NCBI GenBank assembly: GCA_022266195.1
Contig: WHVY01000002.1
Span: 4,355,001-4,419,000, forward strand
Length of the DNA stretch: 64,000 nucleotides
Direction: 5' to 3'
Origin: Tetranychus cinnabarinus
Lineage: Eukaryota > Arthropoda > Arachnida > Trombidiformes > Tetranychidae
Shown here: one piece after another, positions 54,069 through 64,000 of the stretch
How positions within the stretch are numbered: position 1 is the stretch's first letter
How the letters are laid out: every line of letters begins with the position of its first letter
Notes under the pieces: model-generated
The model's database searches: none
What the model was told of the DNA's origin: nothing
The model's input: the letters and a program-made list of their open reading frames with translations, nothing else
Translations under genes and position numbers: made by a program

Positions 54069-57000
54069 ATGTTCAATTTGGGATCGTTTAAGTTATTCTC
54101 ACCTGATTCAATCTCTAAGGATTTGAGTTCAAGTGATTATGCAAAAACTGAGAAACGTTTGAAAGAGTTGTCAAGTTTTTTGGGTCTCAACAACAAACAA
54201 AGTTGGTCATCACAATTAACTTCTCGGGTTATTCCATCAACTTTAAATTCTGTTCCAGCATCAACAACATCTGGATTAAACCATCAACATATCTTGAATA
54301 GCCATCAAAGTAGTCATTTCCATCCAGTTTTCACATCAAATGATTCTGTCGAGAGAATTGTATCCATTCATTGGAATGATGTTTACAAGTCACTCGTTGT
54401 TGTCCTTTCAAATGGCCTGATAGCCTCTTGTTTCTTCCACCCTTCATATCTAAATTGTATAAATTATATTTATCTGGATAAGTATCTCATTGGAAAAATC
54501 AAGACGGAATACATGGTTGATTTTATTTTCGATAATAGAATGATCATCATATCCTACACTAATCCAAGGTTTGTCTATCAATTATTAATATCAACTAACT
54601 TTTTCGAGACCTTTTGCTTAGCACAAATCCAATTGATCTGATATTCTCACACATTAACAAATCTCGGTTCTGTTAAGTTACTATTTATTGGAAATATACA
54701 TTTCATTCACTATTCAGTAATCTTATCCAGCTTTTCATTTATAAATAGATCGCTTGTATGTGACATTTTCTGAGACCTTTTTAGTTTATCAATTATTTCT
54801 CATGCTAGTATTTAGTCTTGTAAATTAATTAACTAGAGCTTAACTGGAACACAAGCAATAAATATTCAATGAGAGATTTATTATATTACAGATTACTTCC
54901 TTCTTCATCTTGGTCTCATTTTCAAACGGAATCATACTTCTTTATAAAGCAATTTTACTTTGATTTCCAATTGAAGCTTACCTACTATTCATTCATGTAT
55001 TAAAATTTCATCAATTTATTAAAATACAGGATAACATGTATTCTTTTGGACGATGGAAAGCGTAATAAGAGTTGGACTTCTCGCAAACGGAAATTATTCA
55101 AATTGAAATCACAAAATGTAAAAATAATTGAACACGAACTAGATATAAACTGTGGTAGACGTGCTGAACGACACTTACTCAAAAGTGAAATAAAAAATGA
55201 TGATGAGGATCTTTTACTCGTTTGGTGGCAAAATGGATCCAATACAATCTGTCCCTGGTCATCCCCAATCACATCAAATAAAGATTTCTGTAACATCTTA
55301 ATCTACAACATTATTCATAACTCATTCGACCTGGTTGGATATGCATCCATCCTAAACGATATTCTCAAGGTAACTTTCAAATAAAATAGTCACTTTCAAG
55401 ATTCATATAAATAATGAAAATGATTTAATCAACTCATCTATTCTTTTTTAGATTTGCTTCTGTAAACGACGAATAAACAGACTGATGACAGTTGAAAGTG
55501 ATGGTGACCACGGCTCTATCCTGTTCAGAGAATACCAGATAAATTTTATTGACGAATGCTATGTTATTGAAATGGTCGAATCAATTCAACTAGCAGTTCC
55601 TTGTCAAGTTGTTAAAGCTGATATCAACTTTGACCTGAACAAAGTTATACTCCTTTGTGAGGATCGAAGTGTCTTAGTCTATAGTATTGATCAAAATTCT
55701 ATTCGTTATTTTCAAGCTCCAATTAATGCTATAGACCTGGTCAATAGTCCATCTGATTCTTATTTTATCATGTCTGACTCGTTTGGCCAAATAATGATGT
55801 ATGACTATGGTCTACATGTAATGCCAGCCAATTATGATGATCTCTTTTTACGAGAAGCTTTCACAGGACTCAGCGAACTCAAGTTTCTAAACAATTCTCT
55901 TGTTTGCTTACGATTCATGGATGATCCCAATCTCATGTTAATTGTTCTACCCAACAACCTAGATTACATTGGACTTATACGATCGTATGTCAAACACGAT
56001 TACATCAATGAGGCTATAGAAAATGTTCAACTACTCAATTGGAATTTAAATTCTTATCTCGCCTACTCTTCTCTTAATATCATCTTTAACCATCTGCTGA
56101 AGACTCCTTTAAATACCATCAAAGAATCTCAATTACAAGAAGCTCTTGCCACATTTTTCATTCCAAAAATACCTATAGCTGAAGACATCATAGAAGAGTA
56201 TCAATATGAAATGCATTGTATTGCCAAAAGATTTTTTTACCATCTCTACCGTTACTCATGCCTTGAAAAAGCATTTATGCTTGCTTTGGATCTAAAAAGT
56301 CGCCATTTATTCCTTCTTCTTTACAAAATCGCCAAAGAACGAGGAAATGAAAAGCTTGCTGAGGTTTCATTGACTAATGCTCACAAATTCAATCACTCAT
56401 CTAATACAAACAATTGTGCCAAAAATGAGCCAACAAAAGAATTACCTAACTCAAATCATCCAAGAACAGTAACTGAATCCTGTTTATTTGCAACCGACTC
56501 ATCTTCGAACCAACAAAATCAATTGATCAACAATAATAACCAAACCAACAATTATCATTTTGATGATAATTTACAAGCACAATCAAATGTAAATTTACTA
56601 ACCAATAATAGTAACGAAAATTATCATTATCAATTAACTCACCAACAGTTGACAACTTTTAAACCTGTTCGCAAGGATCAATCGTCCACTCATGAACCTA
56701 TACCAATGTACTCATCACCTCGAAAACGTGGTGAATTAGCCACAAACAGAGTATCAAAAGCTGGAATTATCAATCCAAAGATTGAGGACCCACTAAATTA
56801 TCAGCTGCCAGATACTGAATGCAACTCATTTCAACCTATTCATTCTCAACCTGACCATGGATCTTCATCCTATCAATCTGACCAATTTTCAACGGAAACG
56901 TATAAACTATTTGTTCCTCCTCCTTTACCACCAGTTTGTAAAGATAAACCTCAGATCCTAATGACACCGCCACCTCTACCTCCCAAAATTAAGAATAGAG

Positions 57001-57320
57001 ACAAAGTTAAGTCGCAATTTGAAAATCAATTGGAAGCTAACAATTTCATTTATGAGGCCAAAGCATACAGTGATTTATCTGAAACAAGAGACTCTAACCA
57101 TATGGGAAAAATAATGTCCAGAGATATCCAGGATAATCCTTCTTCAACTCCAACTGAATTTCAAGTCAACCAGACTATTAAAGCCAACAACGAATCTATG
57201 AACTCAATGATACCTGAAAGTGAAAAACAAAATGTCCCCTTACAAATCAATCATCTTATGAAAAGCCATGTGAATAATGATAATCCGAAAATTGAATGCA
57301 TACATTATGGTCTTGTTTAA
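54069..57320 (+). CDS. WDPCP: WDPCP/fritz planar cell polarity effector (CPLANE component)
   Basis: Three exons in phase: 54069-54568, 55030-55369 and 55452-57320, giving 902 residues; an in-frame TAA at 54060 supports the start. Fritz/WDPCP acts in planar cell polarity and ciliogenesis with Inturned and Fuzzy. The N-terminal KTEKRLKELSSFLG, IVSIHWNDVYKSLVVVLSNG and YLDKYLIGKI match the family's first beta-propeller. VKADINFDLNKVILLCEDRSVLVY and the following region form the second WD part. IAKRFFYHLYRYSCLEKAFMLALDL with HLFLLLYKIAKERGNEKLAEVS is the diagnostic helical C-terminal block (about residues 530-580). The tail (~590-902) is disordered, Asn/Gln/Ser-rich with two proline motifs (FVPPPLPPV and TPPPLPPK) that could bind SH3 or similar domains. 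Intron 1 is 461 bp. Convergent with the next gene, 174 bp apart. Confidence 0.85.
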
Positions 57321-57494
57321 ATAAGAATCTCACTTTAATATAATTCAATAATATGTAAATATAACTTTTGCTAAAAATGCAATATTTTTCATTATAAATA
57401 TTTAATTCCATAGGCCTTTTACACATAAGATTTGAATACAAGAAAATTCAAATCAATTTATTAAATCTAACTCAACGTCATAAATTGAGATCAT

Positions 57495-58692
57495 TTACAC
57501 TTTGGATATTTTAATTTGTTCAATCGGTAAATCATCTTTACCATTTTTTCGAGACAAATAGCTCCAAAGCAGCTGAGGAATATGTTCACCGTCGATTGTT
57601 GTTTCTTCAGCTTCTTTTTTCTCATCATCTTCAAGTTTCTTCTTTTGCTTGTTTGACTTCTTCTTTTTTCTTTTCTTTTTCTCTTTCTTGCTCTTTTTAT
57701 TTGACGATTGGTCCTCATCAGAATCCTCATCCTCCTTGGTTTCATCTTTCTTCTCACTTTTATTTGGAGACTTACGAATTTTCTTCCTGACAACATTTCG
57801 CTTTTGCTGCGTGTCTTCCCATTCTTCTTTATGGTATGCGTCCTGTTTGGCATGGCCTCTGTCTTCAATCCAATCAACTGCCGTTAGCTCGCCATTTTTA
57901 CCTTTGAATATTTTCTTGATTACATATCTTCCTGGTTTTGCTTTTACAGGAGCATCATCGCCTTCATCAGCACTATCGTCATCTTCGTCGTTATCAACCT
58001 TCTTCTGTTTCTTTCTCTTTTTGGCATTTTGTTCTAAAATGGAAAGGATTTCTTCTTCATCAGTTAAAGCCGCATTTTCGTTCTCAGAGTCATCTTGCAA
58101 GATGTATCCACTACTGCCGTCAATACTCGGACTTTCATTTTCACTTTTGATGCTTTCCTTCAGGATGAAACTGGTTCCTTGATCTTCTCCACCTCGATAA
58201 ACAGCAATCGCTTCATTTGGTGACTGATTATCCCTTAGCTTGGTCTTTTTGCGTCTTACATTATTATTTCGCTTTGAACGTATCTCGGAATCATCATCAA
58301 TTAAATGAAACGAATGAAGGATCGTTTTGGCAATTGACTCTCCAAGGTTGTCATACGATGGACTGGCTTTTTGAAAAAACTGGGATGTTTCTATGGTTGA
58401 TAACTGAGGTGGTGATAATGTCTGATGTGAACTGAGTAAACTTGGACTAATCAAAAAATTTACTGGTGCTTCAGGAACATAAGGTCCATTGGAAAGGCCG
58501 TTGAGGGGCACTCGAGTTGACAATACTCCTTGGTTCAATGTGATGTTATTTATGGTTAATGATATTACAATTAATACAAATCCTTTTGTATAAAAGCGAG
58601 CTGAGGAGATATTGGAAATAATTATCAAATTAGAATAATTGAATAAAGAAAAGTCTTACCTTACTTAATGGTGATGTTGAATCTGAGATCAT
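57495..58692 (-). CDS. Lysine-rich acidic/basic protein with a hydrophobic N-terminus, function unknown
   Basis: Two exons: 58692-58665 (MISDSTSPL plus one base, donor A/GTAAGG) and 58600-57495, 377 residues; the phase fits only with this donor, not the GTAAGA three codons later. Residues ~15-28 (GFVLIVISLTINNI) could be an uncleaved anchor or signal peptide. The middle is Ser/Pro-rich, then acidic (DDDSADEGDD), then a compact-looking block GRYVIKKIFKGKNGELTAVDWI (~residues 235-256), then a long Lys-rich region with KSKKEKKKRKKKKSNKQKKK, and an ordinary C-terminus ending LPIEQIKISKV. No known domain is recognised. If secreted, the poly-Lys/acidic mix suggests a matrix or mineral-binding protein; if the N-terminal exon is wrong, a nuclear protein is equally likely. 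Confidence 0.7.
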
Positions 58693-59975
58693 TTAGGAAA
58701 CAAGAAAAGCAAAGAGGATAATCCAAGTTGCTTCACAATTTAAAATTTGAATATTACCATCAAGTTACTACAACAGATTGTCATTAACAAATGAGTCGAT
58801 TTCCAATTTAACTCTTTGCTTTACACCTTTTTACATTTGCTTTCCAGTGTGAAAAAATACAGATTAAATTGATGAATCTTGATTTAATTGCTTCATTAAA
58901 TAAGACACCATTTTTTAATGTAATTTTCAATAACAATCAGGACATCAGGATGGTAATCATTGCCAGTATAATGAGTGTAAATTAAAAAAAAAGAATCAAG
59001 AAAATTAATAATAGAACAGCACAAACAAAAAGGATTGACTCTTAATCGTTGATCAGACAATTAAACGGGTTTTGGTGCTGTGCTAACACAAATGATATTG
59101 GCTCGATTTGAATGTTCACCAATTCGCAGACAATATCACCGGAAATGTAAAATTTGGTAGTTTTTCATTGATCAGCCGATTAATTTGAAGTTTAGTAGAT
59201 CACTTTGATCTGTACCACCTTTTGATTGAAAATTAAACGCTTTCTGTTCATGACGATGGTTCGTTTTGCAAGTTCATGAATGAAAATCGCAGTCTAATTT
59301 GCTGTAATTCAAAGGCTGTTGTATTATTTGTTGTAAAACTCACAAAATCAAAATAAGCTGACTAAAAGTGAATCATAATTAACAACTCAAACAGAAACGT
59401 TAAGATTGGAAGCTAACAAGAGATGAAAACATTAAATTGTAAATGTGCATTTACATAACTTGAAAACAAAATGATGAAGAATGAATCAAATTAAAATAAT
59501 GCATCTAAACCTCTATTAATTATGATTTGAATTTCAAATTGTTGCTTTGCTAAACTTGTATCAAAATTGGTCTTTTTAGTTACTATTAACCCTGTCATGT
59601 ATACTTGAACAGTATGTCTTTCTAGATTGGAGTTGAACTTGAATCTAGTCTAACAAGTCTGAAGAAGGCTTCCCCTGTACAACTTCCCATTGTTGACGTA
59701 GCTAGGTTTAACAGATTGTTTGTTTACCTTGAGAACTAAAATCTTTACATTCTAATTGTGATTGAAATATTGTGTTAATTAAAAATCAGATTATATATTT
59801 TTGTGCAATAATTTAAACAACTAGTTACCCAAATAATAGGGTTTATAAAATACCAAGTTTATGTAGGTTCTTTCAATTAAATTATTCTTTATAAGTGAAT
59901 CGTTCTAAACCTTTGGTTTTATCCTCTATTTGTTTTTTTTTCAAGATTTTTGTTATATCTTCTAAAATATCAAAC
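58693..59975. other. Divergent intergenic region, no gene seen
   Basis: Holds the 5' regions of the Lys-rich gene (-) and the calumenin gene (+). No coding signal on either strand. Confidence 0.6.
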
Positions 59976-61057
59976 ATGATTCGCCCGGTGTTGATGTTGG
60001 TCCATTCATTGTTTATATTATTTGTGATTCTTAATTTTGTTTATCATGTTGGAGCTACCAGTAAACCAGGAGATGATGAAAGTTTACACGAGAGTCAAAT
60101 ACCTGCGCCAACATCTGATGAATTTCAACAGCAGCCAACCCCAGAAGAGATTCAATCCGAGTTGGTTCGTTTGTACAGTAAATATGATGAAAACAGTGAT
60201 AAACAGTTGAGTGTTGAAGAGGTGAAGAAATGGCTGGATGACATTCACCTGGAAATAACACAGGAGAATCTGGACAGACAATGGGCTTATTATGAACCGG
60301 TAACTCAAGAGGTGCACAGCTGGCATGAATATGAACCAGTCGAGATGGAGGTATTAGATTGGGAAAAATACAAGAACAAAACATTCACCGAAGAAATGAG
60401 GATCGAATCATATAATGACGAACAGGGTAAAGCAGTTTGGGAAACTATGTTAAACCGAGCTCAGAAACGATGGGAAGTTGCTGATGCCAATAATGACACC
60501 ATATTAACTAAAGATGAATTCAAAGATTTCATGTGGCCAGAGGAATCTTCATCAGATGCTGTAAAACAAAGACTTGTCGAGGAAGGCCTAGAAGACATGG
60601 ACAGCGATGGAGACAAATTAATCAACATGGAAGAATACCTTAAACATTTAATAACAATCACACCAGAAGCTGATCGTGTTGATCCTGAATGGACTGAAGT
60701 ATGTTGCTTACTAAAAATCTAAATTTTTCAAATTTTATTCACATCTTGTTTTATTTATCTCCATTGTAGGTTCAAAAAAATCATTTCCACTCATATTTAG
60801 ACAAAGATAAAGATGGATCCTTGAACCCTAAAGAGCTTGAATATTGGTTAACAATTCAAACCGATAGACATAACGAAGAAGCAGCCCGACTTGTGGCATC
60901 ATCAGATGAAAATAAAGACCAAGTGCTATCAGTTGATGAAATAAAGGAAGGTTATAACAACTTTTTCACCCTCATTTCCCCCAAATTTTGGAATAAATAC
61001 TATCCAGATGAGCAATTATACGGACCAAGTACAAGTGCATCTCATGATGAACTTTAA
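59976..61057 (+). CDS. Calumenin/reticulocalbin-type EF-hand protein (CREC family)
   Basis: Two exons, 59976-60698 and 60770-61057 (phase 0, 71-bp intron), 336 residues. The start is the ATG giving MIRPVLMLVHSLFILFVILN, a signal peptide; the frame upstream has no better start. The C-terminus HDEL is an ER-retrieval signal, so the protein should be a low-affinity Ca2+-binding chaperone-like protein of the secretory pathway. Five EF-hand loops are seen: D71-E82, D170-E181, D209-E220, D252-E263 and D287-E298. The expected second hand (about 105-130) has lost its Asp ligands and instead shows YEPVTQEVHSWHEY followed by YEPVEMEVLDWEKY, a small internal duplication. AATAAA occurs near 61116. Confidence 0.95.
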
Positions 61058-61193
61058 CAAACCTGAATCTCAAAATTTCAACCTTTGTACTCTTTTTTAT
61101 ACTCCAAGTATTTCAAATAAACCGTCCGGTTAATCATCAATGAAACCCAATGAAAAGTATATAACAAAATATGTAAAAAAAATAAATCTAATT

Positions 61194-61276
61194 GTCAGAA
61201 GTGGGATTCGAACCCACGCCAGATAAATCTGACTGCGACCTGAACGCAGCGCCTTAGACCACTCGGCCATCCTGAC
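61194..61276 (-). tRNA. trnL-CAG: tRNA-Leu (anticodon CAG)
   Basis: 83 bases. GTCAGGA / TCCTGAC-type acceptor stem (3' side TTCTGAC), D-arm GGCCGAGTGGTCTAAGGC, anticodon arm CTGCGTTCAGGTCGCAG with CAG in the loop, long variable arm, and T-arm GTGGGTTCGAATCCCAC. B box GGTTCGAATCC is intact. The variable arm and A box are those of class II Leu tRNA. Confidence 0.95.
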
Positions 61277-61377
61277 TCGATTTTTTTTAATATCAGAGTA
61301 ATTCAAGGAACCACCTAAATTAGATGAAGATCAAAATAATTAGATCAGGTAAATCCCTTAATTAAAGGTAAAAAGTT

Positions 61378-61463
61378 TCCGACGAGCCGGAGTCGAACCA
61401 GCGACCTAAGGATCTCTATTGAACATCTACAGTCCTCCGCTCTACCAACTGAGCTATCGTCGG
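61378..61463 (-). tRNA. trnY-GTA: tRNA-Tyr (anticodon GTA) with intron
   Basis: 86 bases including a 13-base intron (61414-61426) immediately 3' of position 37. Acceptor stem CCGACGA / TCGTCGG with discriminator A; D-arm TAGCTCAGTTGGTAGAGC; anticodon stem GGA..TCC with loop CTGTAGA after intron removal; T-arm GCTGGTTCGACTCCGGC. Introns at this site are universal in eukaryotic nuclear tRNA-Tyr. Confidence 0.95.
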
Positions 61464-62760
61464 ATGATGATCGCTGATGCGCTTAATCCAAATGCAATCA
61501 CATTACAATTTCCCCATCTTAAGAGTTCAATCTTTAGTTTATCAAAGCTTGGATTCGTTACCAATTAGACTTTACTAAATCTTGTTTAACCTGTGTTTTA
61601 ATCGGTAGGTCATATTTTATTTAAAATGGCTTTTTAAACGGTTCAATCGATCCAATTAGGTCATTTCAAGGGCCTCGCTTTGGAGCTTTGGGTGCACGTC
61701 TCTCTTGAGCTGTTTCTGTTTATGTCTAATCGGTGATTGAATTTACGGCTCATCTGATTTTTGGATTTTATTGTTACCCTCAATTGTTTCCAGTCATGAT
61801 AAGCTAATTGTTGTGTGTTTTTCTTGTTTCAATTAATCACTCCAAGGCTATGAAAATTATTGAAAGTACTTTATGTAACTCGTTAGGCTTTATTGGAATG
61901 TTGAATAATAAGACTTGAGTTTCGCTTTTTGTCATTTCTTGCAAACCAATTTAATCGCATGATTATATAATTGTTGAGCCTCTTGTTAAATTGTCGCTTC
62001 CAGGGAGGTTAATTAAATTGCACAATAATACTAAATTTGATTTAAACACGAATCAATCTTGTGATTGATTGATTTCAAGATCAACTTTAGCTAAGCTATT
62101 ACCTTATGAATATTAAATGCAAGGGCCAAAAATTTCATGTTAACCAATTTGGGTTTATAGTGGATCAAATTGTTGGTGATCTGATGGTGAATAATCAATT
62201 GTTTGTTTACCTTGTAATTGTTGACTATTTTGTTTTCTTATTCAATTAATTGAGCAATTAAAGACAGTTATTTTCCCAACCTTGTTTCAAATGTTTACAA
62301 TTGAAGTAATGAAATTATTTTTGGTTAATAGGCCTCAGTCAAGTTAATCAATTGATAGCTATACTTTACTCTATTCAACTTGGTTACATATTATGCGATG
62401 ATACACTGTAATTGGGTAAATCAATTGATTGAGACTATCCAATTAAGATAAGTTGATTGAATGAAAGAAATAAAAAAAACACATTCATTGAAAATCAACT
62501 GTTGTTTTGTATCCACACAAAGGCAATGGTATTACAGGCAGGAATGGAAGTTAACCGGTAAAAATATTATACACTTCAACTGTAATTAGTTATCAATTTA
62601 ATGTAACCAAATAATGAAAAGTTAAGTCAATTAATTGATCAGCTTACTGTAAATCACATGAACAAGAACAGTCAATCATTAAATAATGATAACAACAGTC
62701 GTTAATACACATTTTCAACGTTTAATCGGAAGTTAAATCCACCTCCAGGAGGCAAGAAAA
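61464..62760. other. Intergenic region, no gene seen
   Basis: AT-rich with no coding signal on either strand. Ends at the dispersed repeat copy. Confidence 0.6.
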
Positions 62761-63005
62761 TTTTCCAACCCTTTAGTAATGGCTACCATTTAATGGAATC
62801 TTCGAGTGGCTTTGTTAGGCTTCAAATTATAACAAATTATAATTAAAAGAGGGATATGAAACCTTTCTATCCACTTATACTGATGATTAAGAAAATCATT
62901 TCTTATCTTTAGTTGATTCTTTAGCTTACTGTTTTGCTTCTTGCTTTTCTTTTATCTGTTTGGTAGCTTCTCAAGCTTATCTGACATTTCTTAGCTTCTA
63001 GACTT
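62761..63005 (+). repeat. Second copy of the duplication-junction repeat
   Basis: Matches 43367-43592 in the same orientation with small indels (for example TTGCAATTATAATT against TTCAAATTATAACAAATTATAATT). Here the stretch equivalent to the broken GALE tail has TAA in place of CAA, so it is not coding. Confidence 0.85.
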
Positions 63006-63384
63006 CATGGATAAACTATTACTAATGGTGATGATTAACATAGTCGCTTTTAGTTTGCTTTTGTTGATACTTTTGTTATCTTTCGTTTGATTATTCAGCA
63101 AGCTTGATATTAAAGATAAAACAGTGAGAATCTTAATAGATATGGAAAGGCGGGGAAAGGATTAGTTAACAAAAAGGGACTTGGTTTGCAGTTTGATCCT
63201 CAGTTCACTAGAGTCCAACAACTTGATCACTTTACTCTGCAATTACTGACCTTTATAAAACACTGACTTACCAAATACTATTTATCAATTTTCATTGTGT
63301 CTCATTGTTCACTTGGACCTTCAATTAACCACCGTGACATTATTTTTCACTTATTGTGTTCAATATTACCAATTTACTTCCACC

Positions 63385-63604
63385 ATGTTGACTTCATTTT
63401 TCTTCTTATCCCTTGTGATTCCAGTCTATTGGACTGTTTTCAAATACATTGAAGCTCGTCTTGCATGTAAAAAGTAAGTTCAATTTCCTTTATTTTACTA
63501 TCATCAGCATGATGAACTTATATTTTCTTTTGATTATTGACTGTAGAACGTTTACTAATGATCATTTTGTTTATTTCTTCTGTTTCAGAAATGCGAAAAT
63601 CTAG
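63385..63604 (+). CDS. Candidate 34-residue single-pass membrane microprotein
   Basis: Two exons, 63385-63473 (donor AA/GTAAGTT) and 63589-63604 (acceptor TGTTTCAG), phase 2, ending TAG. The ATG sits in a strong CCACCATG context. The product begins MLTSFFFLSLVIPVYWTVF, one hydrophobic helix, and ends in a basic tail ARLACKKNAKI. The frame is open upstream without another ATG. I do not recognise the family. The upstream region 63295-63384 could be coding only if a further exon supplied a start. Confidence 0.45.
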
Positions 63605-64000
63605 AACTGGTCTTTTGGACATAAATTTACTAATATTTAGACTTAACGTGTAATCATCAACATCACAAAAATGGAGGACCAACCTTGTCACCATTACAAA
63701 TTTTTCTCATCAGCAACAACAATCATTGATATCATTTCATCCAATGGATATGTATCTTATTTTTCTGGATGGATTTTACTTGGATATTCACTACTATCAA
63801 AATGGAGGTGCAAAAAAGAATCCTTTATCAACCCTTTTTCTCGAGAACTCTCAACCCGTTGTGAAAGATCTATGAGATTTTGGTGTTGATCAGTTTGCTT
63901 ACCAAATGTGATTAAATCGTCTACTGACAAAAATTTTAACTCGATCTGATTTGATCTCACCTGATGTTATTAATGCCAAGATGAATTTGCTGTTGCTGAT
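63605..64000. other. Downstream flank with a 72-codon open frame of uncertain status
   Basis: An ATG at 63671 opens 72 codons (MEDQPCHHYKFFSSATT..) ending at 63889. It has a moderately hydrophobic segment (YFSGWILLGYSLLS) but no recognisable family; it may be 3'UTR of the microprotein transcript or a second short frame. Confidence 0.3.

Noticed and set aside
57649..58182. 177-codon plus-strand frame rich in F and S
   Set aside because: Antisense shadow of the Lys/Asp-rich minus-strand gene.

Overview
The window looks like nuclear DNA of an arthropod, most likely an acariform (spider-mite-like) chelicerate. It is strongly AT-rich, most introns are short (about 60-100 bp) with GT..AG ends, and it carries animal-specific genes (inscuteable, a rotund/squeeze/ZNF384-type zinc finger, WDPCP/fritz, a CREC protein ending in HDEL, an intron-containing tRNA-Tyr). 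The species assignment is inference; no mitochondrial or rRNA marker is present.

Layout. 0.3-3.2 kb: intronless Argonaute (-). 7.5-11.1 kb: two-exon Rab11-FIP class II (nuf-like) protein (+). 12.3-13.5 kb: four-exon GALT (-). 13.9-15.7 kb: C2H2 zinc-finger factor (-). 18.4-19.2 kb: secreted protein of unknown function (+). 19.8-27.2 kb: a repeat-dominated region made of a ~680-bp unit, present first as a direct tandem block, then as a ~2.7-kb foldback palindrome. Between the two blocks lies a carboxylesterase-like gene (-) whose catalytic Ser and His appear lost. 27.9-28.6 kb: ANCHR/ZFYVE19-like protein without a FYVE domain (+). 29.6-33.6 kb: inscuteable (-).

34.6-53.3 kb is a tandem duplication of [SLC34 phosphate cotransporter - GALE]. 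The first unit has an intact SLC34 (two MITE-like elements in intron 1) and a broken GALE. The second has a damaged SLC34 (stop in the exon 1 remnant, frameshifted tail), a 3.2-kb insertion carrying a coiled-coil pseudogene and a less AT-rich coding-like patch, and an intact GALE. Each gene therefore survives as one good copy, in opposite units.

54.1-57.3 kb: WDPCP/fritz (+), convergent with a lysine-rich protein with a hydrophobic N-terminus (-, 57.5-58.7 kb). 60.0-61.1 kb: calumenin/reticulocalbin (+). Then tRNA-Leu(CAG) and tRNA-Tyr(GTA, with intron), both (-); a second copy of the short repeat that sits at the duplication junction (62.8-63.0 kb); and a split 34-residue membrane microprotein candidate (63.4-63.6 kb).

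Functional links: GALT and GALE are both Leloir-pathway enzymes. Inscuteable (spindle orientation), fritz (planar polarity/ciliogenesis), Rab11-FIP (recycling endosomes, cytokinesis) and ANCHR (abscission checkpoint) act in cell polarity and division, but nothing suggests they form one system. Exon coordinates were derived by reading splice signals and checking that phases add up; no alignment was run.
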